64,000 nt of DNA, taken from assembly GCF_030693625.1 (NCBI RefSeq), contig NZ_JAUYAF010000031.1, positions 1-64,000 on the forward strand, read 5' to 3'. Every line of letters starts with the position of its first letter. Positions within the stretch are counted from its first letter, which is position 1. The position numbers and the translations under genes were made by a program. Under the pieces are notes generated by a model. The model saw only the letters and a list, made by a program, of their open reading frames with translations. It was not told where the DNA came from and ran no database searches. Shown in pieces: positions 17,174-26,939 of this stretch. The DNA comes from Phenylobacterium sp. (GTDB lineage: Bacteria > Pseudomonadota > Alphaproteobacteria > Caulobacterales > Caulobacteraceae).

Positions 17174-17836
17174 TCAATACCAGCGGGGATCCTTAATCGT
17201 CATGCCAACCTGCTCTCCCGCATCGCCGCCGATGACGATGTAGGCCTCGCCGGGGAGAATGGGTCCGTCGGTCATCGGCGCCCCGTTGGCCGCCGCGATG
17301 GCCCTTCGGACACTCAGGCTCGTCTGCGCCCAGATGAGATAGGCCTGTCGTACGGGTGGGCCCGGGAAGACGGTGTCTGGGTCGAACCCCATGAACAGCT
17401 TAAACTTCGCCAGCACCTGCTCGCTCAGATCGTAGAAACCTGGCTGCAGGCGGTCGCGCTCGACCGCATCCTGGTCGAGGATGCAGTACAGCCTCTCCAT
17501 CTGACGCAGTTTTTCGCCGCCCTGGGCGTCCATGGGCTCGGTGGTGTCCGGCCTCCCGTTGAAGCCTCTGTGCAGCCCTACATGGCAGTCCCGGCAGAGC
17601 GTGATGCCGTTGCCTGTCTGAAACTCCGCCTCCGGGAGAAACACCTTCCTGCAGATGTGATGGGCGGACAGGTTGCGCGTCGAATGGCAGTCGACGCAGC
17701 GATGGTCATCGCGTTCGCGGACCATCTCGCTCCAGCGCCGCAGGCACCGCGTCCGGCTCTGGCCAGCGGCGACAGCGTGATGCAGGCGGTCGAGCGCCGC
17801 CTGGACGCTTTCGATCGTCGTCGCTGGTCGGGCCAT
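17174..17836 (-). CDS. HNH endonuclease family protein
   Basis: A 220-residue protein with a clear HNH fold: CxxC at residues 47-50, LSAHHI with H59/H60, N76, then CRDCHVGLH at 81-89. This is the McrA-like arrangement with a structural zinc. The C-terminal half is unassigned. It lies between parA and the integrase, 21 bp from the integrase stop, all three reading leftwards. It may be a stand-alone nuclease or moron-like cargo; no partner methylase is adjacent. Confidence 0.75.
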   Translation of the reverse strand: MARPATTIESVQAALDRLHHAVAAGQSRTRCLRRWSEMVRERDDHRCVDCHSTRNLSAHHICRKVFLPEAEFQTGNGITLCRDCHVGLHRGFNGRPDTTEPMDAQGGEKLRQMERLYCILDQDAVERDRLQPGFYDLSEQVLAKFKLFMGFDPDTVFPGPPVRQAYLIWAQTSLSVRRAIAAANGAPMTDGPILPGEAYIVIGGDAGEQVGMTIKDPRWY

Positions 17837-17857
17837 CGAGCTCCAGTCTGATGCGCC

Positions 17858-18919
17858 TTACGCGGCCCGGGAGTCGGCGATGGCGTGCAGAGACTCGGGC
17901 TTGAGGTGGGTATAGCGCTTCAACATCTTCCAGTCCTTGTGACCGGTCACCAATGCGACCTGCTGGATCTCGAAGCCGGCTTCGAACAGGCGGCTTGTTC
18001 CCTCGTGGCGAAGGTCGTGGAAGTGCAGATCCTCGATCTTCAGGTCCTGGCAGGCGCGCCGAAACGCTGTTCCCGCCGAGCGGTGATTGACCGGGAAAAT
18101 ACGTTCTTCCGAGTTGGTGCGGGATTCTCGCTGCTCCTCGATCAAGCCGAGAGGATCGAAGCCGGACACCTTGAGGAGCGGAATGCGCTGATCATTGCCT
18201 TTCTTCTCCCGGGGATCCTTGCGGTCCCGGATCATGAGCATCCTTGTCCGGGTGTTGAGGTCGTCCCAGGTGACGCGGCAGATCTCTTCCTGGCGCATCG
18301 CCGTCGCGATGGCGAACTTGACGATCCGCGACATCGGGATCGTCAGCCGATCGTTGCCGTCGAACTCGGCGAACAGCTTGGTCAGCTCATCCTCCGTCGG
18401 GCGCCGATCACGCTCGTTGCTCTTGCCGACCAGCCCCAGACGCTTGAGCGCGATACGGGCCTGATCCACCGGCTCCGCCGAAGCGGCAATTCCATGCACG
18501 GCGGCGGCGTGCGAGAGCACCAGCCTGATCGCGCCGATGTCCATGCTGACCGTTACCGGGCCAGCGCCCTGGCTGGCGCGGGCGCGACCGAACTTGATGA
18601 GACGATCTCGATCGAGGTCGACGACAGCCTTCTTCCCCAGCTCACGCTTGAGCATGTCGAGCGTGGCCGCCTTTGATCGGCCGGGCGCCTTGCCGACTTC
18701 GGTCATGTCGGCGACGTGCAGATCGACCAAGTCGGCGAAGGTCGACATCCTGGCGATGCGTTTGGGCTGAGGAGTGCCGCCCTGGTCGATGGTCCGCTCG
18801 TTCTCAGTCGCCCAGCGCCGCGCGTCGTCGCGGTTCAGGAACGTCTCGCTTATATAGCGTCCCTTGCGCCTGACCTGGGCGCGCCAGGACCCCGAGCTGA
18901 GCTTCGTGTAGGTGGCCAT
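17858..18919 (-). CDS. int: Tyrosine-type site-specific integrase
   Basis: A 353-residue phage-type integrase. The N-terminal SAM-like core-binding domain (about 55-150) is followed by the catalytic domain with arginine in ATAMRQEEICRVTW, HDLRH at 301-305 (catalytic R304), H327 and the nucleophile Y336 in KRYTHL. The ATG at 18919 starts MATYTKLSSGSWRAQ, an AP2-like arm-binding segment; an upstream extension to 18997 is unlikely. It lies 113 bp from the dusA start and is divergent from it, which places the attachment site within the start of dusA. Confidence 0.92.
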   Translation of the reverse strand: MATYTKLSSGSWRAQVRRKGRYISETFLNRDDARRWATENERTIDQGGTPQPKRIARMSTFADLVDLHVADMTEVGKAPGRSKAATLDMLKRELGKKAVVDLDRDRLIKFGRARASQGAGPVTVSMDIGAIRLVLSHAAAVHGIAASAEPVDQARIALKRLGLVGKSNERDRRPTEDELTKLFAEFDGNDRLTIPMSRIVKFAIATAMRQEEICRVTWDDLNTRTRMLMIRDRKDPREKKGNDQRIPLLKVSGFDPLGLIEEQRESRTNSEERIFPVNHRSAGTAFRRACQDLKIEDLHFHDLRHEGTSRLFEAGFEIQQVALVTGHKDWKMLKRYTHLKPESLHAIADSRAA

Positions 18920-19032
18920 TTCCGTGTGCGCTCCGTGTGCACTGAGGCGTCGAAAGCCCGCGAAAAACGTCGTGCGATAGCGTAAAACGGAGTGCACGCG
19001 TCGCGACCTAGCCCTTTGAAGATACGAGAAAA

Positions 19033-20052
<1,020 letters not shown>

Positions 20053-20622
20053 ATAGGTCATGCCCAGCAGGGAGGCGTCGAGCCCCTTGTCGAGAACCAG
20101 CGCATCGACGTCCGCCAGCTTGGCGCCGGCCACGGAGACCGAGGCCAGCTTGACGGCGGCGGCCTTGGCCTCGCCGTTGGCGGTCATCACCTTGTAGGCA
20201 TAGTCCAGCTTGGCGGGGTCGAAGCCGAGACGCTGGGCGTCCGCGGCGGTGAGCGCCACGGCGGTGGCGCCGGTGTCCACCAGGAAGCGGACGCTGGAGC
20301 CGTTGACGGTGCCCTGCGCCCAATAGTGGCCGTCGCTGGCCTTGGCGATCGACGTCGCACCGCCCTGCGCGGCGGCGGGCTGTTGTTCCGGAACGAAGTT
20401 GGCCACGGCGGCGCGCAGGCCGTCGGATCGCGTGGTCGGGTCAAGGCTGACGACGGCCTGGGCCGCGCCCACGGCCGATACGGCTCCGATCAGGGCCATG
20501 GTGGCCAGCTTGATCATACTCGACACCCTCGCCACCCCGGCGTTGCCCGGCCATTCTCGGCCTTGTTGAACGGACAGGTTACGTCAGCGGGGGTTTGCAA
20601 CCGGTGAACGCGCGATCCGAAC

Positions 20623-20844
20623 TCAGCTGAAAATCGCGAGCTTTTCGGGACGGATGCGCTGCCGACGGGTCGGCAGGTCGGTCATGATCCGGGCGCGGTC
20701 CTCATCCGACAGCTTCTGCCAGGCGGCGACCTCGGTCAGCTCGCGGTAACAGCCCATGCAGAGGCCGGTCTCGCCATCGATGACGCAGACCTTGATGCAG
20801 GGCGTCTTGATCGGGGCCGGGGGGCGGGGGGGGAGGTCGCTCAT
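20623..20844 (-). CDS. DUF1289 family protein
   Basis: A 73-residue protein with the DUF1289 cysteine pattern PCIKVCVIDGETGLCMGCYR, then a tryptophan-containing LTEVAAWQKLSDEDRARI segment. The four cysteines probably bind metal. Its function is unknown. The start overlaps the upstream thioesterase stop (ATGA), so the two are coupled. Confidence 0.85.
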   Translation of the reverse strand: MSDLPPRPPAPIKTPCIKVCVIDGETGLCMGCYRELTEVAAWQKLSDEDRARIMTDLPTRRQRIRPEKLAIFS

Positions 20845-21269
20845 GAGGGGATAGCGTAGGTCACGGTCGCCTGCGCCGCCAGCCTGTCCTCGCTCTCGGT
20901 CCAGAGCTTGACGTCGCACACCGCGATGCGGCGGCCCAGGCGCAGGAAGCTGGCCTCGGCATGCAGATCGCCGGGCGCTGCGCCGCGCAGGAAGTTCATC
21001 ACCAGCGAACTGGTGACCGCCATCAGCTGGTCGCCGATGTGAGCCAGGATCAGGGCGTAGGCCGCGGTGTCGGCCAGGCTCATCAGGTTGGGGCCTGCGA
21101 TCACCCCGCCAGGGCGCAGCATGCCGGGACCGTAGGGGCGCACAATGTGGGCGCCGCCCGGCGACAGGGCGGTCACCTGGGGCAGGGCTCCGGTCGAGGT
21201 GTCCGGAAAGGCGTGCGCCATCAGGGCGTTCACGCCGGCGACATCGAGCTTGAGATCGGGTTGGGCCAT
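20841..21269 (-). CDS. PaaI-family hotdog thioesterase
   Basis: A 142-residue hotdog-fold protein of the PaaI/YigI type. The GGVIAGPNLMSLADTAAYALI helix and the MNFLRGAAPGDLHAEASFLRLGRR strand region are family hallmarks. It probably hydrolyses an acyl-CoA thioester. The start at 21269 is preferred over an ATG ten codons upstream. It is followed by, and coupled to, DUF1289. Confidence 0.82.
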   Translation of the reverse strand: MAQPDLKLDVAGVNALMAHAFPDTSTGALPQVTALSPGGAHIVRPYGPGMLRPGGVIAGPNLMSLADTAAYALILAHIGDQLMAVTSSLVMNFLRGAAPGDLHAEASFLRLGRRIAVCDVKLWTESEDRLAAQATVTYAIPS

Positions 21270-21443
21270 AACTGTGTTCTGCCGATCCTTGCGAAACATT
21301 ACAAGATGTTTATGTGATCCAAGTAACTTGGTTCAATGATTAAGGATTGGTAAGATTCGAATACTTAATGTTGCTGCGAATTCATTTGAAGCCTCAGCAG
21401 CGCGAGGGCAGGTTCCGCGCATCTTATTTCGAGGGAGAAACAC

Positions 21444-21761
21444 ATGCGTATCGCTACCGCCACGCTCGCCGCCGTCGCCGCCCTGATGGCCGCCGGCTCC
21501 GCCCTGGCCGCCGCCCAGGTCACCGACGTGGACTACATCAAGGCCAGCCGTTGCCGCGGCATCGCCATCTCCGCGGCGGCCGACACCGCCGACCTGGACG
21601 CCTGGCTCAAGGCCGCCAGCAAGTCTCGCACCATGACCGTCATGGACAAGGCCGCCGTCGCCGAGGACGCCGGCCGCCGGGAGGCCAAGACCACCAACGC
21701 CGAACGCAAGGCCCGCCTGGCCACCGAACTCAGCGGACCCTGCCAAGCCTTCAAGGGCTAG
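21444..21761 (+). CDS. Small exported protein of unknown function
   Basis: A 105-residue protein with a good signal peptide (MRIATATLAAVAALMAAGSALA, cleavage after ALA). The mature part is about 83 residues, alanine/lysine-rich, with two cysteines that could form a disulfide. A GAGGGAGAA ribosome site lies 8 bp upstream, and the upstream region (21300-21440) is AT-rich and promoter-like. A strong terminator follows, so it is probably monocistronic. No family recognised. Confidence 0.7.
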   Translation: MRIATATLAAVAALMAAGSALAAAQVTDVDYIKASRCRGIAISAAADTADLDAWLKAASKSRTMTVMDKAAVAEDAGRREAKTTNAERKARLATELSGPCQAFKG

Positions 21762-21782
21762 TCTCTCGAACCGCCCCTGATG

Positions 21783-21819
21783 GAGCGCGTCGGCCCCCCC
21801 AGAGTCGGCGCGCTCTTTT
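21783..21819 (+). terminator. Rho-independent terminator
   Basis: A 12-bp stem (21783-21794 with 21804-21815, two G-T wobbles) with a 9-base loop, followed by TTTT. It lies 20 bp after the small exported protein. Confidence 0.75.
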
Positions 21820-21918
21820 CGTTGGTCTCGCGGCTTGGGGCTTACAGGGACTCGACGGGAACCCGACCTGGGCGCACGCTTTCTTGCAGCATGCCGTAAA
21901 CGGGGTTTCGATCGGTCT

Positions 21919-23421
21919 ATGAGCGTATTGAAACCTGGAGACACGGTCTGGCGAACAGGCCGCGCCAACCGCGCCGCCTTTCTGATCGACACGGAAGCCT
22001 ATTACACCGCTGTCTATGAGGCCCTGCGCAAGGCCAAGCGCTCGGTGCTGTTGCTCGGCTGGGGGTTTGATCCCCGCACCCGGCTGTTTCCCGATGGGCA
22101 GGAGACGGCCGACGACCCCGACGAGGCCGGCCGTATCCTGGTGGAACTGGCGCGCGCGCGCCCCGAACTGGATATCCGCCTGCTGATCTGGAAGTCGGCC
22201 CTGCCCATCGCGGCCAGCCAGGAATTCTTCCCTCACAAGGCGCGCAAGTGGTTTGAGAAGACCGGCGTCAAGTTCCGCCTGGACGACGCGGTCCCCATGG
22301 GCGCCTGCCATCACCAGAAGCTGCTGGTGGTGGACGACAAGCTGGCGATCTGCGCCAGCGGTGACATCTGCGTCGACCGCTGGGACACGCCCGGGCATCG
22401 GGACCATGAGCCCCGCCGCATCATGCCCGACCAGGAGTGCCATGCGCCTCGCCACGAGGTCATGCTGATGGTGGACGGCCCGGTGGCCAAGGACCTGGGA
22501 GACCTGGCCCGGGAACGCTGGCGCCGCGCCACCAAGGAGGTGGTGGCGCCGCCGCCGGAGCTGGAGGGCGATCCGTGGCCGGCTCACGTGCCAGCTCATC
22601 TGCTGGACATGGACGTCGGCATCGCCCGCACCATGCCGGCCTGGCGCCATGAGCCCCAGGTGGAGGAGATCCGCCGGCTGACCCACGCCTCGATCCTGGC
22701 GGCCAGGGACGTCATCTACCTGGAGAACCAGTACTTCACCTCGCCCCTGATCGCCGAGGCCCTGGCCACTCGCCTGGCGGAGCCCAATGGGCCGGAGATC
22801 GTGCTGATCTCGACAGGGGCGAGCCCCAGCTGGTTCGACCAGCTGACCATGGACCGGGCGCGGTCGAACATGCTGTGGCGCCTGCGGTCAGCCGACATCT
22901 TCGGCCGCTTCCGCGCCTTCTATCCGATCACGCCGGGCGGCACGAAGATCATCGTCCACTCCAAGAGCACCATCATCGACGACAAGATCGCCCGTGTTGG
23001 CTCGGCCAACCTGAACAACCGGTCCGGCGGCTTCGACACCGAACTGGAACTGGCCATCGAGGCGACCACGGAGCGGGCGCAACTGAACATCGCGGCCTTC
23101 CGGGACCGGTCAATCGGGCACTTCCTGGGCTATACCGGCGACGCGGTGGCCAAGGCCCGGCAGGAACGAGGCGGCCTGATCGCCGGGATCGACGCCCTCA
23201 ACCGCGAGGGACGGCTGTCGCCGGTGCTGGCGATGAAGATGACCGCCTTCGGCGAATTCGTGGCGGCCTATCACCTGGGTGACCCGGTGAACGTCAGCGA
23301 TTCGTGGCGACCGGGCCGCCGCCGCGACCGCCTCTATGCCGAGGCGCGGGCGCTGGGCGAGGGCGGCATGTTTGAGTCGCGCAACTGGCGCGCGCCGGTC
23401 AAGAAACCTCGAAATCCATGA
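21919..23421 (+). CDS. Phospholipase D-like (cardiolipin synthase-type) protein
   Basis: A 500-residue protein with two HKD motifs: H132-K134-D139 (HQKLLVVD) and H347-K349-D354 (HSKSTIID, followed by GSANLNNRS). This two-motif layout is that of bacterial phospholipase D and cardiolipin-synthase-like transphosphatidylases. No membrane segment is evident at the N-terminus, unlike classical ClsA, so the protein is more likely soluble or peripheral. The start at 21919 (MSVLKPGDTVW) was chosen because the preceding residues are low-complexity and overlap the terminator region. Its 3' end overlaps the convergent EEP gene by 23 bp. Confidence 0.85.
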   Translation: MSVLKPGDTVWRTGRANRAAFLIDTEAYYTAVYEALRKAKRSVLLLGWGFDPRTRLFPDGQETADDPDEAGRILVELARARPELDIRLLIWKSALPIAASQEFFPHKARKWFEKTGVKFRLDDAVPMGACHHQKLLVVDDKLAICASGDICVDRWDTPGHRDHEPRRIMPDQECHAPRHEVMLMVDGPVAKDLGDLARERWRRATKEVVAPPPELEGDPWPAHVPAHLLDMDVGIARTMPAWRHEPQVEEIRRLTHASILAARDVIYLENQYFTSPLIAEALATRLAEPNGPEIVLISTGASPSWFDQLTMDRARSNMLWRLRSADIFGRFRAFYPITPGGTKIIVHSKSTIIDDKIARVGSANLNNRSGGFDTELELAIEATTERAQLNIAAFRDRSIGHFLGYTGDAVAKARQERGGLIAGIDALNREGRLSPVLAMKMTAFGEFVAAYHLGDPVNVSDSWRPGRRRDRLYAEARALGEGGMFESRNWRAPVKKPRNP

Positions 23422-24130
23422 CCAGCGGCAGGTGGTCCGATGCCGCCCGCGTGAGGGGGTTGAAGGGCGCCGAAAGGTCCGTCACCCGAATCTCCTCACT
23501 GACGAACACGTGGTCGATGCGGAGCACCGGTAGGGCCGATGGGAAGGTGGAGGTCGGCTTCTTCTGCGGCGCGAGGCGGCGAGCCCCCTGCAGCCGGCCA
23601 ATCAGGCTGCGATAGACGACCGAGGTCGGACTGGCGTTGAAATCGCCCAGCAGGATCGTCGGGCCCTGGCACTTGGGATGGCCAAGCCAGGCGGGCCCGG
23701 CCAGGCAGGCGGCCTGGATCTGTTGCTCCCTGGGGACCAGACCCAGGTGGGTGTTGATGATCTGCACGCTCTTGCCGTCGATCTCCACGGCGATCCACAG
23801 GGCGCCCCGCGGCTCCAGTTGGGGGATTCGGCCGTAGCCGGGGAGGGGCCCGACCTGCACCATCTGTTCGGGGTAGGCGGTCAGGATGGCGTCGCCGTAG
23901 AGTTCCTCCTCCACCATCATGGCGGGGTGGAAGTGGACCGCCATCTTCAGGCGTTGGGCGATCTCGTGAGCCTGATCGACGTTGCCGGTTCGGATCCGCC
24001 CGACATCCAGCTCCTGCAGCGCCACGATGTCTGGCTCGAGGCTGGCGATGACGTCGGCGATGCGGCCCACATCCAGGCGGCGGTCGGTGCCGACGCACCG
24101 GTGGACATTGTAGGTGATGATACGCGGCAT
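23399..24130 (-). CDS. Endonuclease/exonuclease/phosphatase (EEP) family protein
   Basis: A 243-residue EEP-fold hydrolase. The family residues are visible: ITYNVHRCVG, LQELD with the metal-binding glutamate, INTHLGL, LLGDFNASP and the terminal ASDHLPLVMDF. Substrates of this fold range from DNA to phospholipid headgroups. Being next to a phospholipase D, a role in lipid turnover is plausible but unproven. There is no signal peptide. Confidence 0.85.
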   Translation of the reverse strand: MPRIITYNVHRCVGTDRRLDVGRIADVIASLEPDIVALQELDVGRIRTGNVDQAHEIAQRLKMAVHFHPAMMVEEELYGDAILTAYPEQMVQVGPLPGYGRIPQLEPRGALWIAVEIDGKSVQIINTHLGLVPREQQIQAACLAGPAWLGHPKCQGPTILLGDFNASPTSVVYRSLIGRLQGARRLAPQKKPTSTFPSALPVLRIDHVFVSEEIRVTDLSAPFNPLTRAASDHLPLVMDFEVS

Positions 24131-24234
24131 GGGGCCCGTGTGATGCGCGCCCGGGCCGTCGGACGCAAGATGGGGAACGACTGGTGTGCGGCGAAGGTTC
24201 GCTTCATGTGAGGCGAAATCAGGAGAGCATGTAG

Positions 24235-24480
24235 ATGATCTGGATCGCCGCGGCCGCGGCCGCCACCAGCGTCATGGCCGGCCAGGGGCTGGCGACCGTC
24301 CAGTGCCGGGTGGCGGCGGGCCAGAGCTTGCGCGACTGCGTGGTGCTGTCGGAGACGCCTCAGGGCGCCAATGTCGGCGCCTTTGCCTTGAAGCTCGCCA
24401 AGGGGTTCCATCCCCCGCCGGGTGACCGGCGCATCCGAGACGGCAAGATCGTCATCAGGATGAAGTTCAAGCTGCCTTGA
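24235..24480 (+). CDS. Small TonB C-terminal-like protein
   Basis: An 81-residue protein whose sequence (VQCRVAAGQSLRDCVVLSETPQG...ALKLAKGF...RIRDGKIVIRMKFKLP) follows the TonB C-terminal domain pattern with a cysteine pair, as seen in many small Caulobacterales TonB-like proteins. The hydrophobic start (MIWIAAAAAATSVMAG) could be a signal or anchor. It lacks the proline-rich linker of a full TonB. The stop overlaps a TTG of the next frame, but that gene more likely starts at 24513. Confidence 0.6.
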   Translation: MIWIAAAAAATSVMAGQGLATVQCRVAAGQSLRDCVVLSETPQGANVGAFALKLAKGFHPPPGDRRIRDGKIVIRMKFKLP

Positions 24481-24512
24481 CGGACGCCCCCCACGGCCGG
24501 GAGATTGCGATC

Positions 24513-25526
24513 ATGCAAACGACCGCCGACTTCATTCGTGGCCTGCCCAAGGCCGAGCTCCACCTGCACATCGAGGGCAGTCTTGAGCCCGAGCAGATGT
24601 TCGAGTTCGCCCGGCGCAACAAGGTCGACCTGCCATTCAAGACGGTCGAGGCGGTGAGGGAGGCCTACGCCTTTTCCAACCTTCAGGACTTCCTGGACAT
24701 CTACTATCAGGGCGCGGGCGTGCTGCAGACCGATGAGGACTTCCGCGACCTGGCGATGGCCTATTTCCGGCGGGTGGCGGCGGACGGGACGGTTCACGCC
24801 GAGATCTTCTTCGATCCCCAGACCCACACCGATCGGGGAATTCCCTTCGCTGTGGCCGCCGACGGCCTGCTGGCCGGCATGGCTCAGGCGGAGCGGGAGT
24901 TGGGGGTCACCTCCAAGCTGATCCTCAGCTACCTGCGGCACCTCTCCGAAGAGGACGCCTTTAAGACCCTGCGAGAGGCCGAGCCCTATCTGGACCGCAT
25001 GGTGGGGGTCGGGCTGGATTCCTCGGAGCTGGGCCATCCGCCGAGCAAGTTCGCCAAGGTGTTCAAGGCGTCGCGCGAACGCGGCCTGAAACTGTCAGCC
25101 CACGCCGGCGAAGAGGGGCCGCCGGAATATGTCTGGGAGGCGCTGGACGGTCTGGCGGTCGACCGTATCGACCACGGCAACCGCGCCCTGGAGGACCCGG
25201 TCCTGGTCAAGCGGCTGGTGGCGCAAGGCATGACCTTGACCGTCTGTCCGCTGTCGAACCTGAAGCTCTGCGTGGTGGACGACCTGAAGAACCACCCGTT
25301 GAAGCGGATGCTGGACCTGGGGCTGAAGGCCACCATCAACTCCGACGACCCGGCCTATTTCGGTGGCTATATCGGCGAGAACTGGACCGCGACCACAGAG
25401 GCGCTGGGGCTCTCTCGCGACGAGCTGGCGACGCTCGCCCGCAACAGCTTCACGGGGTCGTTCCTTGCGCCTGCCGACATCGCGTCCAGGGTGGCGCAGG
25501 TGGACGCCTATCTCGCCAAGGCCTGA
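24513..25526 (+). CDS. Adenine deaminase (adenosine/adenine deaminase family)
   Basis: A 337-residue metal-dependent deaminase. Zinc ligands and catalytic residues are visible: HLH at 17-19, HAGEE with H197 and E200, IDHG, and SDD at 277-279. The blocks HAGEEGPPEYVWEAL, CPLSNLKLCVVDD and DPAYFGGYIGENW are those of the adenine aminohydrolase branch rather than true adenosine deaminase, so conversion of adenine to hypoxanthine in purine salvage is the likely reaction. The ATG at 24513 is preferred; a TTG at 24477 overlapping the upstream stop is an alternative. Confidence 0.85.
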   Translation: MQTTADFIRGLPKAELHLHIEGSLEPEQMFEFARRNKVDLPFKTVEAVREAYAFSNLQDFLDIYYQGAGVLQTDEDFRDLAMAYFRRVAADGTVHAEIFFDPQTHTDRGIPFAVAADGLLAGMAQAERELGVTSKLILSYLRHLSEEDAFKTLREAEPYLDRMVGVGLDSSELGHPPSKFAKVFKASRERGLKLSAHAGEEGPPEYVWEALDGLAVDRIDHGNRALEDPVLVKRLVAQGMTLTVCPLSNLKLCVVDDLKNHPLKRMLDLGLKATINSDDPAYFGGYIGENWTATTEALGLSRDELATLARNSFTGSFLAPADIASRVAQVDAYLAKA

Positions 25527-25553
25527 CCCCGCCTAACGGGATTTTGTTGACGC

Positions 25554-25567
25554 TGACGTTAACGTCA
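25554..25567. promoter_or_regulatory. Perfect 14-bp palindrome upstream of the acyl-CoA dehydrogenases
   Basis: TGACGTTAACGTCA is a perfect palindrome 80 bp before the acyl-CoA dehydrogenase start, overlapping a TTGACG-type -35 region. It resembles the ACGTnnACGT-type operators described for LiuR (MerR-family) control of branched-chain and fatty acid degradation genes. The regulator is not in this window. Confidence 0.5.
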
Positions 25568-25646
25568 TCTTCCCAAGGCGAGGGCGTTTGCCTATGGTCC
25601 GACCGCACGCAATACGCTGTAAGCGGAAGCGCCAGGGAGCCTTGTC

Positions 25647-26849
25647 ATGAACCTCGATTTCTCGCCCGAAGATAACGCCTTCCGCGAAGAGGCCCGCGCC
25701 TTCCTCGCCCAAAGTTACCCCAAGGAGCTGCGCGAAAAGCAGGCCCGGGGCGAGACGCTCGGCAAGGAGGATTATCTCTCCTGGCACCGCATCCTGGCCA
25801 AGAAGGGCTGGGCCGCGCCGTCCTGGCCCAAGGAGTGGGGCGGGACCGACTGGACCCCCACCCAGAAGTACATCTGGTCGGAGGAGCAGGCCCGCGCCGA
25901 TACGCTCGGCATCCTGCCCTTCGGCGTCGCGATGCTGGCGCCGGTGATCTACACCTTCGGCACCGAGGAGCAGAAGGCCAAGTTCCTGCCCGACATCCGG
26001 GACGGCAAGATCTGGTGGTGTCAGGGCTATTCCGAGCCGGGCGCCGGCTCTGACCTCGCTTCCCTGAAGACCCGCGCCGAGCGCGTGACCGGGGACGACG
26101 GCAAGGAATACTACATCGTCAACGGCCAGAAGACGTGGACGACGCTGGGCCAGCACGCCGACTGGGGCTTCTTCCTGGTCCGTACCGACCCCGACTCCAA
26201 GCCGCAGGCCGGCATCAGCTTCCTGCTGATCGACATGAAGACGCCCGGCATCACCGTGCGCCCGATCATCACCCTGGAGGGCGGCCACGAGGTCAACGAC
26301 GTCTTCCTCGACAATGTGAAGGTGCCGGTGGAGAACCGCGTCTTCCACGAGAACCAGGGCTGGACCTGCGCCAAGGCGCTGCTGGCCCACGAACGCTCCG
26401 GCATCGCCGGGGTGGCGCGCTCCAAGCGCGGCCTGGAACGGGTCCGCGAGATGGCGTCGACCGAGCTGGCCGACGCCGGCGGCGCCCTGCTGGCCGACCC
26501 CTTCTTCAAGCGCAAGGTCGCCGAGCTGGAGATCGACCTGACGGCGCTGGAGTTCACCGAACTGCGCACCCTGGCCGGCGAAAGCAGCGGCAAGGGCCCG
26601 GGGACAGAGAGCTCGATCCTGAAGATCAAGGGCACCGAGATCCAGCAGCGCCTGCAGGAGCTGGCCCTGGAAGCCGCCGGCCACTACGGCGCGCCGTTCC
26701 TGGGCGAGGGCGGCCACAACTCCGGCGTCGGCCCCCTGCATTCGATCGACACCGCCGGCGACTACTTCAACGGCCGCAAGACCTCGATCTACGGCGGCTC
26801 CAACGAGATCCAGCGCAACATCATCGCCAAGATGGTGCTGGGGCTCTAG
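25647..26849 (+). CDS. Acyl-CoA dehydrogenase (PimC-like large subunit)
   Basis: A 400-residue FAD-dependent acyl-CoA dehydrogenase. The family blocks are clear: CQGYSEPGAGSDLASLKTRA, IVNGQKTWTTLGQHADW, LDNVKVPVENR and the C-terminal IYGGSNEIQRNIIAKMVLGL. It oxidises an acyl-CoA to the 2-enoyl form and passes electrons to ETF. Together with the next gene it resembles pimeloyl/dicarboxyl-CoA or steroid-type heteromeric dehydrogenase pairs (PimC/PimD-like). The palindrome at 25554 suggests regulation with fatty or branched-chain acid catabolism. Confidence 0.88.
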   Translation: MNLDFSPEDNAFREEARAFLAQSYPKELREKQARGETLGKEDYLSWHRILAKKGWAAPSWPKEWGGTDWTPTQKYIWSEEQARADTLGILPFGVAMLAPVIYTFGTEEQKAKFLPDIRDGKIWWCQGYSEPGAGSDLASLKTRAERVTGDDGKEYYIVNGQKTWTTLGQHADWGFFLVRTDPDSKPQAGISFLLIDMKTPGITVRPIITLEGGHEVNDVFLDNVKVPVENRVFHENQGWTCAKALLAHERSGIAGVARSKRGLERVREMASTELADAGGALLADPFFKRKVAELEIDLTALEFTELRTLAGESSGKGPGTESSILKIKGTEIQQRLQELALEAAGHYGAPFLGEGGHNSGVGPLHSIDTAGDYFNGRKTSIYGGSNEIQRNIIAKMVLGL

Positions 26850-26899
26850 GGCGACCGACAGAACACGGACAGCCGCAAGGTAGGACACCCGCGGCTCAA

Positions 26900-26922
26900 C
26901 CCCTCCCCGCAAGGGGGAGGGG
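26900..26922 (+). other. Intercistronic hairpin between the two acyl-CoA dehydrogenase genes
   Basis: A 9-bp C/G-rich stem (26900-26908 with 26914-26922) around a short loop, without a T-run, directly before the ribosome site AGGAGG of the next gene. It may stabilise or attenuate the mRNA. Confidence 0.45.
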
Positions 26923-26939
26923 CTATAGGAGGAACGACC

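Noticed and set aside
24513..25526. Annotation as true adenosine deaminase
   Set aside because: The HAGEEGPPEYV, SNLKLCVVDD and YFGGYIGENW blocks fit the adenine deaminase branch better, although the superfamily is shared.
26900..26922. Hairpin between the acyl-CoA dehydrogenase genes as a terminator
   Set aside because: It has no T-run and lies directly before the ribosome site of a clearly linked gene, so attenuation or stabilisation is more likely.
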